Shown: positions 7,361 through 16,075, counted from the first letter of the stretch. The stretch: DNA of 24,541 nt from Nitrospirota bacterium (GCA_016212195.1 JACRGW010000134.1:1-24541); one strand, 5' to 3'. The notes: generated from the sequence alone by a model not told the origin. A program made the numbers and translations.

Positions 7361-8782
7361 ATGAAAAGGTATATCACGAGGCGAGATTTTCTTAGGAATG
7401 CTGGGATAGGAACAGTGGGCTTAGCACTCGGGCCCGCCTTACTTAAAGATGTCTTTGCGCAGAAACCTGAAAGAAGAACCCTGAGGATACTCCAGTGGAG
7501 CCATTTTGTACCGCGGTATGACCGCTGGTTTGACCCCTATGCCAAAAGGTGGGGTGAGGAACATAATGTGGATGTGATTGTTGACCATATTGGCCTCGCC
7601 GACCTCAGAAGCACCTTTGCATCCGAAGTAGCCGCAGGTAAGGGACACGATATTATTGAATTCATTGCACCTCCTTCTGATTTTGAGCCCAGTGTCCTTG
7701 ACCTTAAAGATGTAAATCAGGAGGCACAGAAAAAATTTGGAAAGCAGGTACCCTTTGCAACAAGAAGCTCTTACAACCCAAACACAAAAAAGTTTTATGG
7801 GTTCTGTCACGGTTGGACTATAGACCCTGGTGATTACAGAAAGTCTCTCTGGGAAAAGGTAGGAAAACCAGAGGGGCCTGTTACATGGGAGGATCTCCTG
7901 ACCTATGGTACAAGGATTAAAAAAGAACTTGGTGTTCAGATGGGAATAGGGATGTCTCAGGAACTGGATTCAAACATGGCTGGCAGGGCCCTTCTCTGGT
8001 CCTTTGATACAGCCATTCAGGATGAGAACGAGAATGTGATTCTGGATAATAAAAAAACAGTCGAGGCTGTAAAATTTATGGCCGAACTTTATAAAAATAC
8101 CCTGACCCCAGAGGTCTTCGGCTGGACTGCAGCTTCGAACAACCAACTTCTTATCGCTGGGCGTGCATCTTATATTCTGAACTCCATCTCCGCCTATAGA
8201 TCTGCCCAGAAGGATGTTCCTGAAGTCGCCAAGGATGTCTTCTTTACCCCTGCCTTGAAAGGACCAAGGGGAAAGGCATGGGCCTGTGAGCATGTTATTT
8301 ATGTGTCGGTCATACCGAAATTTGCCTCAAAGAATGCTGACCTTGCAAAGCAGTTCCTCCTCGATCTTTGTGCAAATTATGACAGGGCTATGTGGGAGAG
8401 TGCGCTTTATGGTTCGCCCTCATTCTTTAGTACCCCAGTACCTTCTGGTGATAGGGGTTACCCACAGGTGAAAGGTGCAAAGACCCTAAGGGACCTCCAC
8501 AATGCCTGGTTTAGTGAGGACCCTTTTGCCCTTCCCGGTGAAAGGAAGGATAAGTTACTTCCTCTCAGGGATGCGGAGAAATGGAGCACCAATGTGGGAC
8601 ATCCTGGACCTGCAAATCCTGCTGAAGGAGAGATCTTCAGTACCTTCGTGATTCCCAATATGTTGGCAAAGGTGGCTCAGGAAAAGCAGAGTGCCGAAGA
8701 GTCGGTTAAACAGGCAGAAGAAGAATGCAAAAAGATATTCGAAAAATGGAGGGCACAGGGACTTGTTGGGAAGAAGAAGTAA
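7361..8782 (+). CDS. Carbohydrate-type ABC transporter substrate-binding protein (Tat-exported)
   Basis: The 473-residue extracytoplasmic solute-binding protein belongs to the family-1 (MalE/UgpB-like, CUT1) type. The N-terminus carries a twin-arginine signal, TRRDFLRNAG (6-15), a hydrophobic core and a likely cleavage site after VFA (31-33), so it is probably exported folded. The mature protein begins with LRILQWSHFVPRYDRWFDPYAKRW, like many sugar-binding proteins. The last about 40 residues are a charged helix (EKQSAEESVKQAEEECKKIFEKW). The start has a strong AAGGAGGT ribosome-binding site. It is the first gene of a four-gene importer operon (binding protein, ATPase, two permeases), with 3 nt before the ATPase. 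The substrate, whether sugar, polyol or glycerol phosphate, cannot be read from sequence. Confidence 0.9.
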   Translation: MKRYITRRDFLRNAGIGTVGLALGPALLKDVFAQKPERRTLRILQWSHFVPRYDRWFDPYAKRWGEEHNVDVIVDHIGLADLRSTFASEVAAGKGHDIIEFIAPPSDFEPSVLDLKDVNQEAQKKFGKQVPFATRSSYNPNTKKFYGFCHGWTIDPGDYRKSLWEKVGKPEGPVTWEDLLTYGTRIKKELGVQMGIGMSQELDSNMAGRALLWSFDTAIQDENENVILDNKKTVEAVKFMAELYKNTLTPEVFGWTAASNNQLLIAGRASYILNSISAYRSAQKDVPEVAKDVFFTPALKGPRGKAWACEHVIYVSVIPKFASKNADLAKQFLLDLCANYDRAMWESALYGSPSFFSTPVPSGDRGYPQVKGAKTLRDLHNAWFSEDPFALPGERKDKLLPLRDAEKWSTNVGHPGPANPAEGEIFSTFVIPNMLAKVAQEKQSAEESVKQAEEECKKIFEKWRAQGLVGKKK

Positions 8783-8785
8783 AGA

Positions 8786-9787
8786 ATGGCAGTGGTTGAA
8801 CTCATAGGCATTAAGAAATACTTTGGACATGTTAAGGCTGTTGATGGTATCGATTTAGAGATTAAAGATGGTGAATTTTTAGCCCTCCTCGGTCCTTCCG
8901 GAAGTGGAAAGACAACACTAATGCGGCTCATTGCAGGACTGGAAAGCAGCACGGAAGGAAAGATAATCATAAATGGAGAGATCGTTAATGAGGTCCCCCC
9001 ACGGGCAAGGGGGATAGCTATGGTATTTCAGAGCTACGCCCTGTATCCCCATAAAACTATATTTAAAAACATAGCCTTTCCCCTCGTGGTGGAAGGATTA
9101 AATAAGGAATCGATAAAAAAGAAAGTACTGTGGGCAGCAGGGCTCCTTGGTATCGGACATCTACTTGGAAGGATGCCATCGCAGGTCTCTGGAGGTGAAA
9201 AGCAGAGGGTGGCAATTGCAAGGGCGCTTGTCAGAAGACCTAAGGTATTACTGATGGATGAGCCACTCTCCAATCTTGATGCAAAGGTAAGACATACCGC
9301 AAGGGAAGAATTGAAGCTTTTTCAGAGAGAGATTGGTGTCACTACCGTATATGTAACCCATGACCAGGCAGAGGCAATGGGACTCGGAGACAGGATTGCT
9401 GTAATGAATGAGGGAATAATCAGGCAGATCGGAACTCCAGAGGAAATCTATCATGAGCCTGTCAATACCTTTGTTGCCGGATTCGTAGGAATTCCACCAA
9501 TGAACTTTATTGAACAGGATAGTGTCATTATCGGATTCAGACCTGAGACATTTCTCCCCACAGAACTTATCACAGACAAAGACCTCATGAAATTGAGATT
9601 CAGGGTTGAAAGGGTGGAAAATTTAGGCTCCTACAGACTTATTTATGGAACAATTGGCGATGTCAAGGTAATATCCAATCTCTCTTTGCCGTACCCCATA
9701 AAAGAGAGAGAAGAATACGATTTCTCTGTTCGTTTGCAAGACATAAGATACTTTGATAAAGAAAAGGGTGTGAGTATTAAAAAATGA
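8786..9787 (+). CDS. ABC transporter ATP-binding protein (MalK/UgpC-like)
   Basis: The 333-residue cytoplasmic ATPase energises the importer. All nucleotide-binding motifs are intact: Walker A GPSGSGKTT (36-44), Q-loop Q82, signature VSGGEKQR (134-141), Walker B VLLMDEP (154-160), D-loop SNLDA and H-loop H192. The family continuation VAGFVGIPPMNF (230-241) is followed after only eight residues by GFRPE (250-254). In MalK/UgpC proteins these motifs are normally separated by about 40 residues of the OB/TOBE regulatory domain. The C-terminal regulatory domain is therefore shortened, which also explains the length (family usual about 360-370). It starts 3 nt after the binding-protein stop and overlaps the first permease by 4 nt (ATGA). 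Confidence 0.92.
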   Translation: MAVVELIGIKKYFGHVKAVDGIDLEIKDGEFLALLGPSGSGKTTLMRLIAGLESSTEGKIIINGEIVNEVPPRARGIAMVFQSYALYPHKTIFKNIAFPLVVEGLNKESIKKKVLWAAGLLGIGHLLGRMPSQVSGGEKQRVAIARALVRRPKVLLMDEPLSNLDAKVRHTAREELKLFQREIGVTTVYVTHDQAEAMGLGDRIAVMNEGIIRQIGTPEEIYHEPVNTFVAGFVGIPPMNFIEQDSVIIGFRPETFLPTELITDKDLMKLRFRVERVENLGSYRLIYGTIGDVKVISNLSLPYPIKEREEYDFSVRLQDIRYFDKEKGVSIKK

Positions 9788-10704
9788 AAGAAAGATATCT
9801 CTTAGAGCGAGAGAATATCCTTGCACCTCTGCTTCTGTTTCCTGTTGTAATATATGTTATCCTTCTGGTCGGCTTTCCCTTTGTTATGGCCTTTGTATAT
9901 AGTTTTAGTAATGTAACAGTTGGAAATCCTGATTATAAGATTGTCGGTATAAGAAACTTCATTGACATTATCGGGGATAAGGTATTTCAAAAGTCTCTGG
10001 GAAATACTTTCATATTTACCTTTGTTTCTATAAGTATTGTGCTGATTCTATCCCATATACTTGCAGAGGTCTTAATAAGGGAATTCAGGGGTAAATGGCT
10101 TGTGAGATTTCTTATTTTAATGCCCTGGACAGCACCTATTGCCCTCGGAACTATTGGTTACTTGTGGTTTCTGGATTCTGTTTTTAGTCCCATTGATTGG
10201 ATTCTAAGAAGTTTCGGACTCCTTGGAAGTCCTGATGCCCTCTTGGGTCCAATGAGCAATATGTACTGGCTTGGCAGGCCAGGATTGGCTATGGTATCGG
10301 TTATTTTAGTGCATGTATGGCGCCTCCTACCCCTTGGAACGGTGATACTCATTGCAGGGATGAATTCCATCCCAAGGGAAATTCTTGAGGCAGCACAGGT
10401 GGATGGGGCAGGTTATTTTCGTCGCCTCTTCAATATCACCCTTCCTTTACTTTTTCCTGTAATAGGAGTGACTGTCCTTTTTGCTGCTCTTTTCACCTTC
10501 ACAGATATGACCGTAGTATGGGTTCTTACTATGGGAGGCCCTCCGCCTCATAGCACACAGGTTCTGGCAAGCCTCGCCTTCCTGAAGGGCATACAGGGAG
10601 GCGACCTGGCTCAAGGAGCGGCTATTTCTTTATTCTTCTTTCCTGTGCTGGCAGGTGTTGCTGCTATTGTGCTCGGGTTGGTAAAAAAGGCAGTAGTAAC
10701 ATGA
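9784..10704 (+). CDS. ABC transporter permease, MalF/UgpA-like
   Basis: The 306-residue inner-membrane protein has about six transmembrane segments. It carries the EAA loop that contacts the ATPase: EILEAAQVDGAGYFRRLFNITLPLL, split here as EILEAAQVDGAG (around residues 199-210) followed by FRRLFNITLPLL. This is the binding-protein-dependent transport inner-membrane domain of the CUT1 sugar importers. Its start overlaps the ATPase stop by 4 nt, indicating translational coupling, and the second permease follows after 11 nt. Confidence 0.9.
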   Translation: MKERYLLERENILAPLLLFPVVIYVILLVGFPFVMAFVYSFSNVTVGNPDYKIVGIRNFIDIIGDKVFQKSLGNTFIFTFVSISIVLILSHILAEVLIREFRGKWLVRFLILMPWTAPIALGTIGYLWFLDSVFSPIDWILRSFGLLGSPDALLGPMSNMYWLGRPGLAMVSVILVHVWRLLPLGTVILIAGMNSIPREILEAAQVDGAGYFRRLFNITLPLLFPVIGVTVLFAALFTFTDMTVVWVLTMGGPPPHSTQVLASLAFLKGIQGGDLAQGAAISLFFFPVLAGVAAIVLGLVKKAVVT

Positions 10705-10715
10705 GGTAATATATT

Positions 10716-11555
10716 ATGTTGAACAGGATAATTATAAGAGGTGGTTTCTATGGAGCCTTGGTTTTTTTCATAATATTTTCTGCCTCACCATTTTATGTAA
10801 TGCTTATTACCATGTTTAAACGGGGCCATGACCTTTTTAACCCGAATAACAATCCCTTCTTTTTCAATGAACCCATCACCTTAGAACATCTGGATCTCCT
10901 TTTCACCCAGACCCTCTATACAAAATTTCTCCTTAATACTTTTCTTGTCGGTATAGCGGTTGTTGCGATAACAATTATATTTGCTGTCCCAGCGGCATTA
11001 AGCCTTGCCAGAATGGCTGGCAGGTGGGGAGAAAATCTGGGGATAGGTATATTTCTTACCTATCTTATTCCGCCAACACTTCTTTTTATTCCCCTATCCA
11101 GAGTCGTATCAACCCTTGGGTTACAGAACTCCCTCTGGTCACTGATTCTGGTTTATCCTACCTTTACTGTTCCCTTCTGCACATGGTTACTTATGAGTTT
11201 CTTCAAGTCCATTCCAAGGGAAATAGAAGAACAGGCATTGATAGATGGATGTAGCAGGATTAATGCCTTTTTTAAGATCCTCCTCCCCATCTCTATTCCA
11301 GGAATAATAACGGTTATAGTCTTTACCTTTACCCTTGTTGCCCATGAATACATCTATGCCCTTGCATTCATTCAGGACTCTGGTGAAAAAACTATAGGTA
11401 TAGGAATGACAACGGAGCTTGTGAGAGGTGATGTCTTTTACTGGGGGGCATTAATGGGTGGGGCTTTGATAGCGAGTATTCCAGTAGCCATTCTTTATAC
11501 CCTCTTCCTTGACAGAATCATATCAGGTCTCGCCATGGGTACAGCTAAGAGGTAA
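10716..11555 (+). CDS. ABC transporter permease, MalG/UgpE-like
   Basis: The 279-residue inner-membrane protein has about six transmembrane segments. Its EAA loop EIEEQALIDGCSRINAFFK (around residues 169-187) is followed by ILLPISIPGI. It pairs with the upstream permease to form the membrane channel of the importer. It is the last gene of the operon; its stop lies only 2 nt from the stop of the convergent Na/Pi-cotransporter gene, and no terminator hairpin is visible between them. Confidence 0.9.
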   Translation: MLNRIIIRGGFYGALVFFIIFSASPFYVMLITMFKRGHDLFNPNNNPFFFNEPITLEHLDLLFTQTLYTKFLLNTFLVGIAVVAITIIFAVPAALSLARMAGRWGENLGIGIFLTYLIPPTLLFIPLSRVVSTLGLQNSLWSLILVYPTFTVPFCTWLLMSFFKSIPREIEEQALIDGCSRINAFFKILLPISIPGIITVIVFTFTLVAHEYIYALAFIQDSGEKTIGIGMTTELVRGDVFYWGALMGGALIASIPVAILYTLFLDRIISGLAMGTAKR

Positions 11556-11557
11556 AA

Positions 11558-13171
11558 TTACTCTTTCTCCTCAAAAAGCGGATAGGCCATCTGGGTTATA
11601 TGGGAATTTATCCTTTCAAGGTTCGTGAGGACATCGAGATGGATGGAGCTCGTTTCAATACTCTCCTTATATCCAAGATGTAGCCTGTTTATATGTGCCT
11701 GTTTAAGTTCCTTACACATCTCCTCGATCCTTTCCTTCCGGCTGATAATCCTTGCTGCAAGATCTGCATCACGGCTTGTGAAGGCTGAGATGGCGAGATC
11801 GAAGTTCTCAATGATCTTTCCATGAAATGATGCTATCTCCTCCATTCCTTCCTTGGAAAAACTCAGGCCACGGTTTATCTTCTTCTTTGCCGAACGCATT
11901 AGGTTCTTATCAACTATATCACCTATGTTTTCAAGGTTGTTAATCATTTCAAGAATATCTATCTCCCTCTTAGAAAGTGACTCTGTCAATGACCCTCTAA
12001 GTATCTTAACGAGGTAGAGCTTTACCTCCCTGTCAAGGAGGTCTACATCGTCATCCCTGTCTTCTATCTTTTCTAAAAGCTCTCTATCGTTATTCTTAAA
12101 GACATCGATAGTACCCTTCAACATCTCTTCGACGATATCCGCCATCCTTATGACTTCCCTCGTCGCCTGTCCAAGTGCCAGTTCAGGTGTTGAAATCAGA
12201 TGGGGATCGAGGTAGCGGGGCCCGAATTTTTCTAATGAGACCTTATCAGGCACCATACGTCTGATCACCTTTTCGATTGGACCGAGAAAAGGCAGAAAGA
12301 TAATTGCTATTGCAAAGTTAAATAGGGTATGGGCGTTTGCGATCTGTCTCGGCAATGTTTCAGCGGTAGAAACCACAACCCTTCCGAAATCATCAAGAAA
12401 AGGAATCACAAGGGCCACACCTACGACCTTGAAGATAACATGAGCATAGGCGGTCCTCTTCGCCTCTGCTGATGCCCCAATACTCGCCGTTATCGCTGTT
12501 ACACATGTTCCTATATTCGAACCAAGGATTATAGAGATTGCCGCATTTAAAGGAATAATACCTTCAACAGCCATTGCAAGCGCTATCCCTATTGTTGCTG
12601 CACTGCTATGGAAGAGTGCCGTGAATATAGCTGAGATAATGATCCCTGTTAACGGGTTCTCCCCTAATGCCCCGAGTAGAAGAATGAATACGGTGTTCTC
12701 TTTAAGAGGAACCATAGATTCAGCCATAATCTTGATGGACAGAAAGATAAAGCCAAAACCAAGAACTCCCCTACTCAGGTCCTGCCTCAATCTGTTTTTG
12801 AACATAAGCATGCCGAGTATACCAAGGCCAACGAGGAGAATCGCATAGTCGAATACCCTGAAGGATATAAGCTGTACTGTAATTGTAGTTCCTATATCGG
12901 AACCGAGGATTATACCCATACTCTGTCTAAGGCTGAGGAGCCCTGCATTCACAAAACCGACGAGCATAACTGTAGTGGCACTGCTGCTCTGGAGGATAGC
13001 GGTAACGAGGGTTCCTATTCCTAATCCTGACAGAGGGTTCTTCGTCAGTGTACCGAGAATGGATTTTAATAAAGGCCCTGCAGCCCTCTGAAGCCCTTCG
13101 CCCACAAGTCGTATCCCGTATAGAAGGAGAAGGACACCTCCAAAAAGGCTTATATACACAATAAATTCCAT
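11558..13171 (-). CDS. Na/Pi-cotransporter family protein with PhoU-like C-terminal domain
   Basis: The 537-residue protein has a membrane half and a cytoplasmic half. The membrane half carries the two family repeats: QSSSATT (61-67) followed by GSDIGTT (90-96), and HSSAAT (188-193) followed by GSNIGTC (217-223). These are the substrate and sodium site motifs of Na+-dependent phosphate transporters (NptA/SLC34 type). Residues about 335-537 are all-helical and PhoU-like, with the usual acidic pattern DRDDDVDLLDREVKLYL. The second repeat has HSS where QSS is usual. The protein could move phosphate in or out; the PhoU-like tail suggests regulation by phosphate status (inferred). The start has a GGGG-type ribosome-binding site. 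Confidence 0.88.
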   Translation of the reverse strand: MEFIVYISLFGGVLLLLYGIRLVGEGLQRAAGPLLKSILGTLTKNPLSGLGIGTLVTAILQSSSATTVMLVGFVNAGLLSLRQSMGIILGSDIGTTITVQLISFRVFDYAILLVGLGILGMLMFKNRLRQDLSRGVLGFGFIFLSIKIMAESMVPLKENTVFILLLGALGENPLTGIIISAIFTALFHSSAATIGIALAMAVEGIIPLNAAISIILGSNIGTCVTAITASIGASAEAKRTAYAHVIFKVVGVALVIPFLDDFGRVVVSTAETLPRQIANAHTLFNFAIAIIFLPFLGPIEKVIRRMVPDKVSLEKFGPRYLDPHLISTPELALGQATREVIRMADIVEEMLKGTIDVFKNNDRELLEKIEDRDDDVDLLDREVKLYLVKILRGSLTESLSKREIDILEMINNLENIGDIVDKNLMRSAKKKINRGLSFSKEGMEEIASFHGKIIENFDLAISAFTSRDADLAARIISRKERIEEMCKELKQAHINRLHLGYKESIETSSIHLDVLTNLERINSHITQMAYPLFEEKE

Positions 13172-13217
13172 TGCGTCCCCTTTTATTTTACTATATCTGT
13201 ATCTTTTTTAAAATTTC

Positions 13218-13245
13218 TTGACATCCTACGAGGTCTTGGTATAAT
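13218..13245 (+). promoter_or_regulatory. Full-consensus sigma70 promoter
   Basis: TTGACA (13218-13223) and TATAAT (13240-13245) match both consensus boxes perfectly with a 16-nt spacer. Transcription would start near 13252, just before an AAAGGAGGT ribosome-binding site (about 13255-13263) and the ATG at 13271. This is the strongest promoter visible in the window. Confidence 0.85.
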
Positions 13246-13270
13246 CAGTGTGAGAAAGGAGGTTTGACCT

Positions 13271-13669
13271 ATGAAATACGGAAAGAAAAACGTAGTCTTC
13301 GGTTTTGGTTATCTTATCTTCACCCTTCTCCTCGGGCTATTTCTAAGCTACAAACTGCAAAGTGACCAACCTTTTGCAAAAGAGCCCTTTGCATTTCCAC
13401 GTGTAATTATGAGGGCTGCCCACGCCCATGGAAACCTTGAATCTATCCTCAGTATAATCATTGGTCTTATAGTAGACCGGCTCAGGGTTTCAGACTCCCT
13501 CAAAAAGACAATAAGCATCCTCGCAATCTTCGGTGCCATAATGCACTCTGGGATGCTTTACATTATGCCTGTAGTAACATTTTCTGGAAATCTTGCACTC
13601 ATCGGCGCCCTTTCACTCATAACTACTACTGTCCTTATGGCATACAGTGTTGCTAAGGGTCTTGATTGA
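13271..13669 (+). CDS. Small four-helix membrane protein of unknown function
   Basis: The 132-residue protein has four hydrophobic segments (about 7-26, 56-69, 80-98 and 103-126). Histidines H51 and H53 (AHAHGNL) lie just before the second segment and H92 (MHSG) lies in the third. The arrangement is loosely like small heme- or copper-oxidase-related membrane proteins, but I do not recognise the family and make no functional claim. The gene is single, divergent from the Na/Pi-cotransporter and convergent with the ribosomal operon. The perfect sigma70 promoter and strong ribosome-binding site imply high expression. Confidence 0.75.
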   Translation: MKYGKKNVVFGFGYLIFTLLLGLFLSYKLQSDQPFAKEPFAFPRVIMRAAHAHGNLESILSIIIGLIVDRLRVSDSLKKTISILAIFGAIMHSGMLYIMPVVTFSGNLALIGALSLITTTVLMAYSVAKGLD

Positions 13670-13739
13670 CAGGAATAGATACAAGATGATTTAAACTCTT
13701 AGTGATAGATACTGTTGAGATATTTCTTAGCGGTAGGAG

Positions 13740-13910
13740 TTATTTCTTACTCTTTTTCTCGTCTTTTTTCTTTTCATTTTTTTCTTCTTTTTTCTTTTCT
13801 TCCTTCTTCTTCTTTCCTTCTTTCTTTCCTTCTTTCTTTCCTTCCTTTTTCACCTCTTTTTTCTGCTCTTTCTTTTCAACCGCCTTCTTTACCTCTACCT
13901 TCTTTTTTTC
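13740..13910 (-). other. Lysine/glutamate-rich in-frame continuation of rplQ beyond its stop
   Basis: Immediately after the rplQ TAA (13911-13913) the same frame stays open for 56 codons to a second TAA (13740-13742). The encoded stretch is almost entirely K and E with three KEGK units. It continues the composition of the L17 tail (ENQKLEKKK). It looks like a former or alternative C-terminal extension separated by one nonsense codon; a sequencing error, mutation or readthrough are all possible. No start codon or ribosome-binding site for independent translation is seen. Confidence 0.6.
13812..13847. repeat. Three tandem 12-nt repeats in the rplQ tail
   Basis: On the minus strand the unit is AAR GAA GGA AAG, repeated three times in phase (encoding KEGK). 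The surrounding sequence is an oligopurine tract prone to slippage. Confidence 0.75.
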
Positions 13911-14300
13911 TTACTTTTTCTTTTCTAACTTTTGATTTTCATTCTCATAGTCTACAAGTTCTATAACACCCATTTCTGCACCATCTCCATGCCTTCTCCT
14001 TGTCTTCACAATCCTGAGGTAACCGCCATTCCTATCCTTCATCCTGGGTGCTATCTTATCAAAAAGATTTGAGATCGTATCTTCTGCATAAATATACGAC
14101 AGGGCAAGTTTTCTTGCATGAAGATCTCCTCTTTTGCCAAGGGTTATGATCTTTTCTGCAATACCCCTTATCTCTTTTGCCTTGGCAAGGGTAGTCTCTA
14201 TCCTTCCATGTTTTATGAGGGATGTTACTAAGCCTCTCAAGAGGGCTTTCCTCTGGTTTGTGTTTCTTCCAAGCTGTCTTCCAGCAATTCTATGTCGCAT
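13911..14300 (-). CDS. rplQ: Large-subunit ribosomal protein L17
   Basis: The 129-residue protein has the L17 signature from its first residues: [43 protein letters not shown]. It is the last gene of the alpha operon, 14 nt after rpoA, as in most bacteria. The core ends normally with [11 protein letters not shown], and the tail is lysine-rich (QKLEKKK). The TAA stop may be premature because the same frame continues for 56 K/E-rich codons. Confidence 0.97.
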   Translation of the reverse strand: MRHRIAGRQLGRNTNQRKALLRGLVTSLIKHGRIETTLAKAKEIRGIAEKIITLGKRGDLHARKLALSYIYAEDTISNLFDKIAPRMKDRNGGYLRIVKTRRRHGDGAEMGVIELVDYENENQKLEKKK

Positions 14301-14314
14301 ATCTCAGAAGTCCT

Positions 14315-15319
14315 TTATTTTTGAGCCTGACGAATTCTCTCTAAAGTTGCTTCGTCTAACTTCATTCCAAATGAAAGACCCATACTGGTTAAAATTTCTT
14401 TTATCTCATTAAGGGACTTTCTGCCAAAGTTCTTAGTTTTGAGCATTTCATGTTCTGTTTTCTGGACGAGGTCTGCAATAGTCTTTATATTTGCATTCTT
14501 GAAACAATTATATGACCTGACTGAAAGTTCCAGCTCATCTACACTTCTCAGAAGGTTTTCGTTGAACTTCCCCTTTTCTATAGATACCTCATGGTGTTCC
14601 TCTTCCTCCTCTTTTTCTTCTTTACTGGTTACGAAAATCGAGAGGTGATTCTCCAAAATCTCTGCACCATGAGAAACCGCATCCTCAGGTCTCAAACTTC
14701 CGTCGGTCCAGATCTCCATAATGAGCCTATCATAGTCTGTGGAATGACCAACCCTTGCATTCTCCACCACGAAGTTCACTTTCTTAATAGGAGAAAAAAT
14801 AGAATCTATGGGAAGCATATCAACAGTCTGCCCTGAATCCTTGTTCCTCTCAGCAGGTACATAGCCCCTACCCTTTTTTACTATCATCTCAATCTCGAGT
14901 TTTGAATCCCTGTCGACAGTAGCAATATGGTAGTCCGGTGTAAGTATCTCAACATCGGCATCTGTTTTAATATCAGATGCCACTACCTCCTTTGGACCTT
15001 TAACCTTTAAATGGATCGTTTTCGGTTTTGCTGAGTGGAGCTTGAATCTGACTTTCTTTATATTTAAGATGATATCGGCCACATCTTCTTTCACCCCACG
15101 GATTGTGGAGAATTCGTGAAGAACGCCTGGAACCCGTATTGCGGTTACAGCTGCCCCTTCTAAGGAAGACAGGAGAATTCTCCTCAGGGAGTTTCCAATA
15201 GTTGTTCCCAATCCCCTTTCGAATGGTTCCGCATAAAACTTCCCGTATGTTGGCGTCAGGGTTTCTTCTTCATAATTTACATTTTTAGGAATCTGAAATC
15301 CTTCTCTCTTAATTTTCAT
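14315..15319 (-). CDS. rpoA: RNA polymerase alpha subunit
   Basis: The 334-residue alpha subunit scaffolds core polymerase assembly. The N-terminal domain (about 1-235) contains GNSLRRILLSSLEGAA, used for dimerisation. It is joined by an acidic linker (KEEKEEEEEHHE, about 240-251) to the C-terminal domain (about 262-334). That domain has ELELSVRSYNCFKNANIKTIADLV and the helix-hairpin-helix NFGRKSLNEIKEIL that binds UP-element DNA and activators. Length is normal. It lies between rpsD (61 nt upstream) and rplQ (14 nt downstream). Confidence 0.98.
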   Translation of the reverse strand: MKIKREGFQIPKNVNYEEETLTPTYGKFYAEPFERGLGTTIGNSLRRILLSSLEGAAVTAIRVPGVLHEFSTIRGVKEDVADIILNIKKVRFKLHSAKPKTIHLKVKGPKEVVASDIKTDADVEILTPDYHIATVDRDSKLEIEMIVKKGRGYVPAERNKDSGQTVDMLPIDSIFSPIKKVNFVVENARVGHSTDYDRLIMEIWTDGSLRPEDAVSHGAEILENHLSIFVTSKEEKEEEEEHHEVSIEKGKFNENLLRSVDELELSVRSYNCFKNANIKTIADLVQKTEHEMLKTKNFGRKSLNEIKEILTSMGLSFGMKLDEATLERIRQAQK

Positions 15320-15380
15320 TGCGCCTCTTTTTTAAAAGTCTTTAGTTATTGATGGATTCCGTAGTCTGTTATCAAGAGAA

Positions 15381-16007
15381 TTACCTCGAATAAAGTTCAA
15401 CAACTAATTGTTCTTGAATCGGAAGGGCTAACTCTTCCCTTGTTGGAAGGTGAATAAGTCCCCCTCTGAGTTTTTCCCTATCAAGCCCTAACCATGGTGG
15501 TAGCCCTCTTCCCTCCATTCTGGTTATAGATTCAATGACCTGTGGTATTTCTTTAGCTGTCTCTTTCATTTCTACTACATCCCCAATTTTTAGCAGATAG
15601 GAAGGGATATTCACATTTCTGCTATTTACTTTAATATGTCCATGTGTGACAAGTTGTCTTGCATGATTTCTCGAAGGAGCAAAACCCATTCGATAAACAA
15701 CATTGTCTAATCTTCTCTCTAAAATCTGGAGTAGTTTCTCACCTGTTACTCCTTTTTGCCTTTCTGCCATACTGAAGTATCCTCTGAATTGTTTTTCCAG
15801 AATGCCATACATCTTCCTCAATTTCTGTTTTTCTCTTAATTGGATACCGTAGTCAGAAATCTTTGATCTGGCCTGTCCATGTTGACCAGGTGCATAATTC
15901 CTTCTCTCAATTGCACACTTATCAGTAAAGCAACGCTCCCCTTTAAAAAAAAGTTTAATTCCCTCCCTTCTGCAAATTCTACACACAGATCCTATATACC
16001 TTGCCAA
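15381..16007 (-). CDS. rpsD: Small-subunit ribosomal protein S4, zinc-binding form
   Basis: The 208-residue primary 16S-binding protein has an N-terminal zinc site (C9, C12, C26 and C31: VCRIC...RCFTDKC), so this is the zinc-containing form. The S4 RNA-binding domain (about 97-160) includes [29 protein letters not shown]. The start is TTG, with an AGGGAGG ribosome-binding site 6 nt upstream. S4 is an autogenous translational regulator in many bacteria; no regulatory pseudoknot was identified here. A heptamer array fills part of the 60-nt gap after rpsK. Confidence 0.97.
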   Translation of the reverse strand: MARYIGSVCRICRREGIKLFFKGERCFTDKCAIERRNYAPGQHGQARSKISDYGIQLREKQKLRKMYGILEKQFRGYFSMAERQKGVTGEKLLQILERRLDNVVYRMGFAPSRNHARQLVTHGHIKVNSRNVNIPSYLLKIGDVVEMKETAKEIPQVIESITRMEGRGLPPWLGLDREKLRGGLIHLPTREELALPIQEQLVVELYSR

Positions 16008-16044
16008 GACTATCCTCCCTTTTATTTCGGAGTCTGGAATTTTT

Positions 16045-16075
16045 CTCCTAACTCTTCACTCAAAACTCTATACTC
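16045..16075 (-). repeat. Heptamer array between rpsK and rpsD
   Basis: Read in the operon direction the units are GAGTATA, GAGTTTT, GAGTGAA, GAGTTAG and a final GAG, in perfect 7-nt register. The first unit overlaps the last codons of rpsK and contains its TAG stop. Confidence 0.65.

Noticed and set aside
11024..11353. Alternative open frames inside the second permease gene
   Set aside because: They overlap a clear permease reading frame with an intact EAA motif and have no supporting features.
11550..11560. Expected terminator between the converging ABC and Na/Pi-cotransporter genes
   Set aside because: Only 2 nt separate the stops and no stem followed by a T-run is visible on either strand.
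13702..13966. Plus-strand open frames rich in Phe and Ser
   Set aside because: They are the antisense of the K/E-rich rplQ tail; the composition is an artefact of the CT-rich strand and no ribosome-binding site is present.
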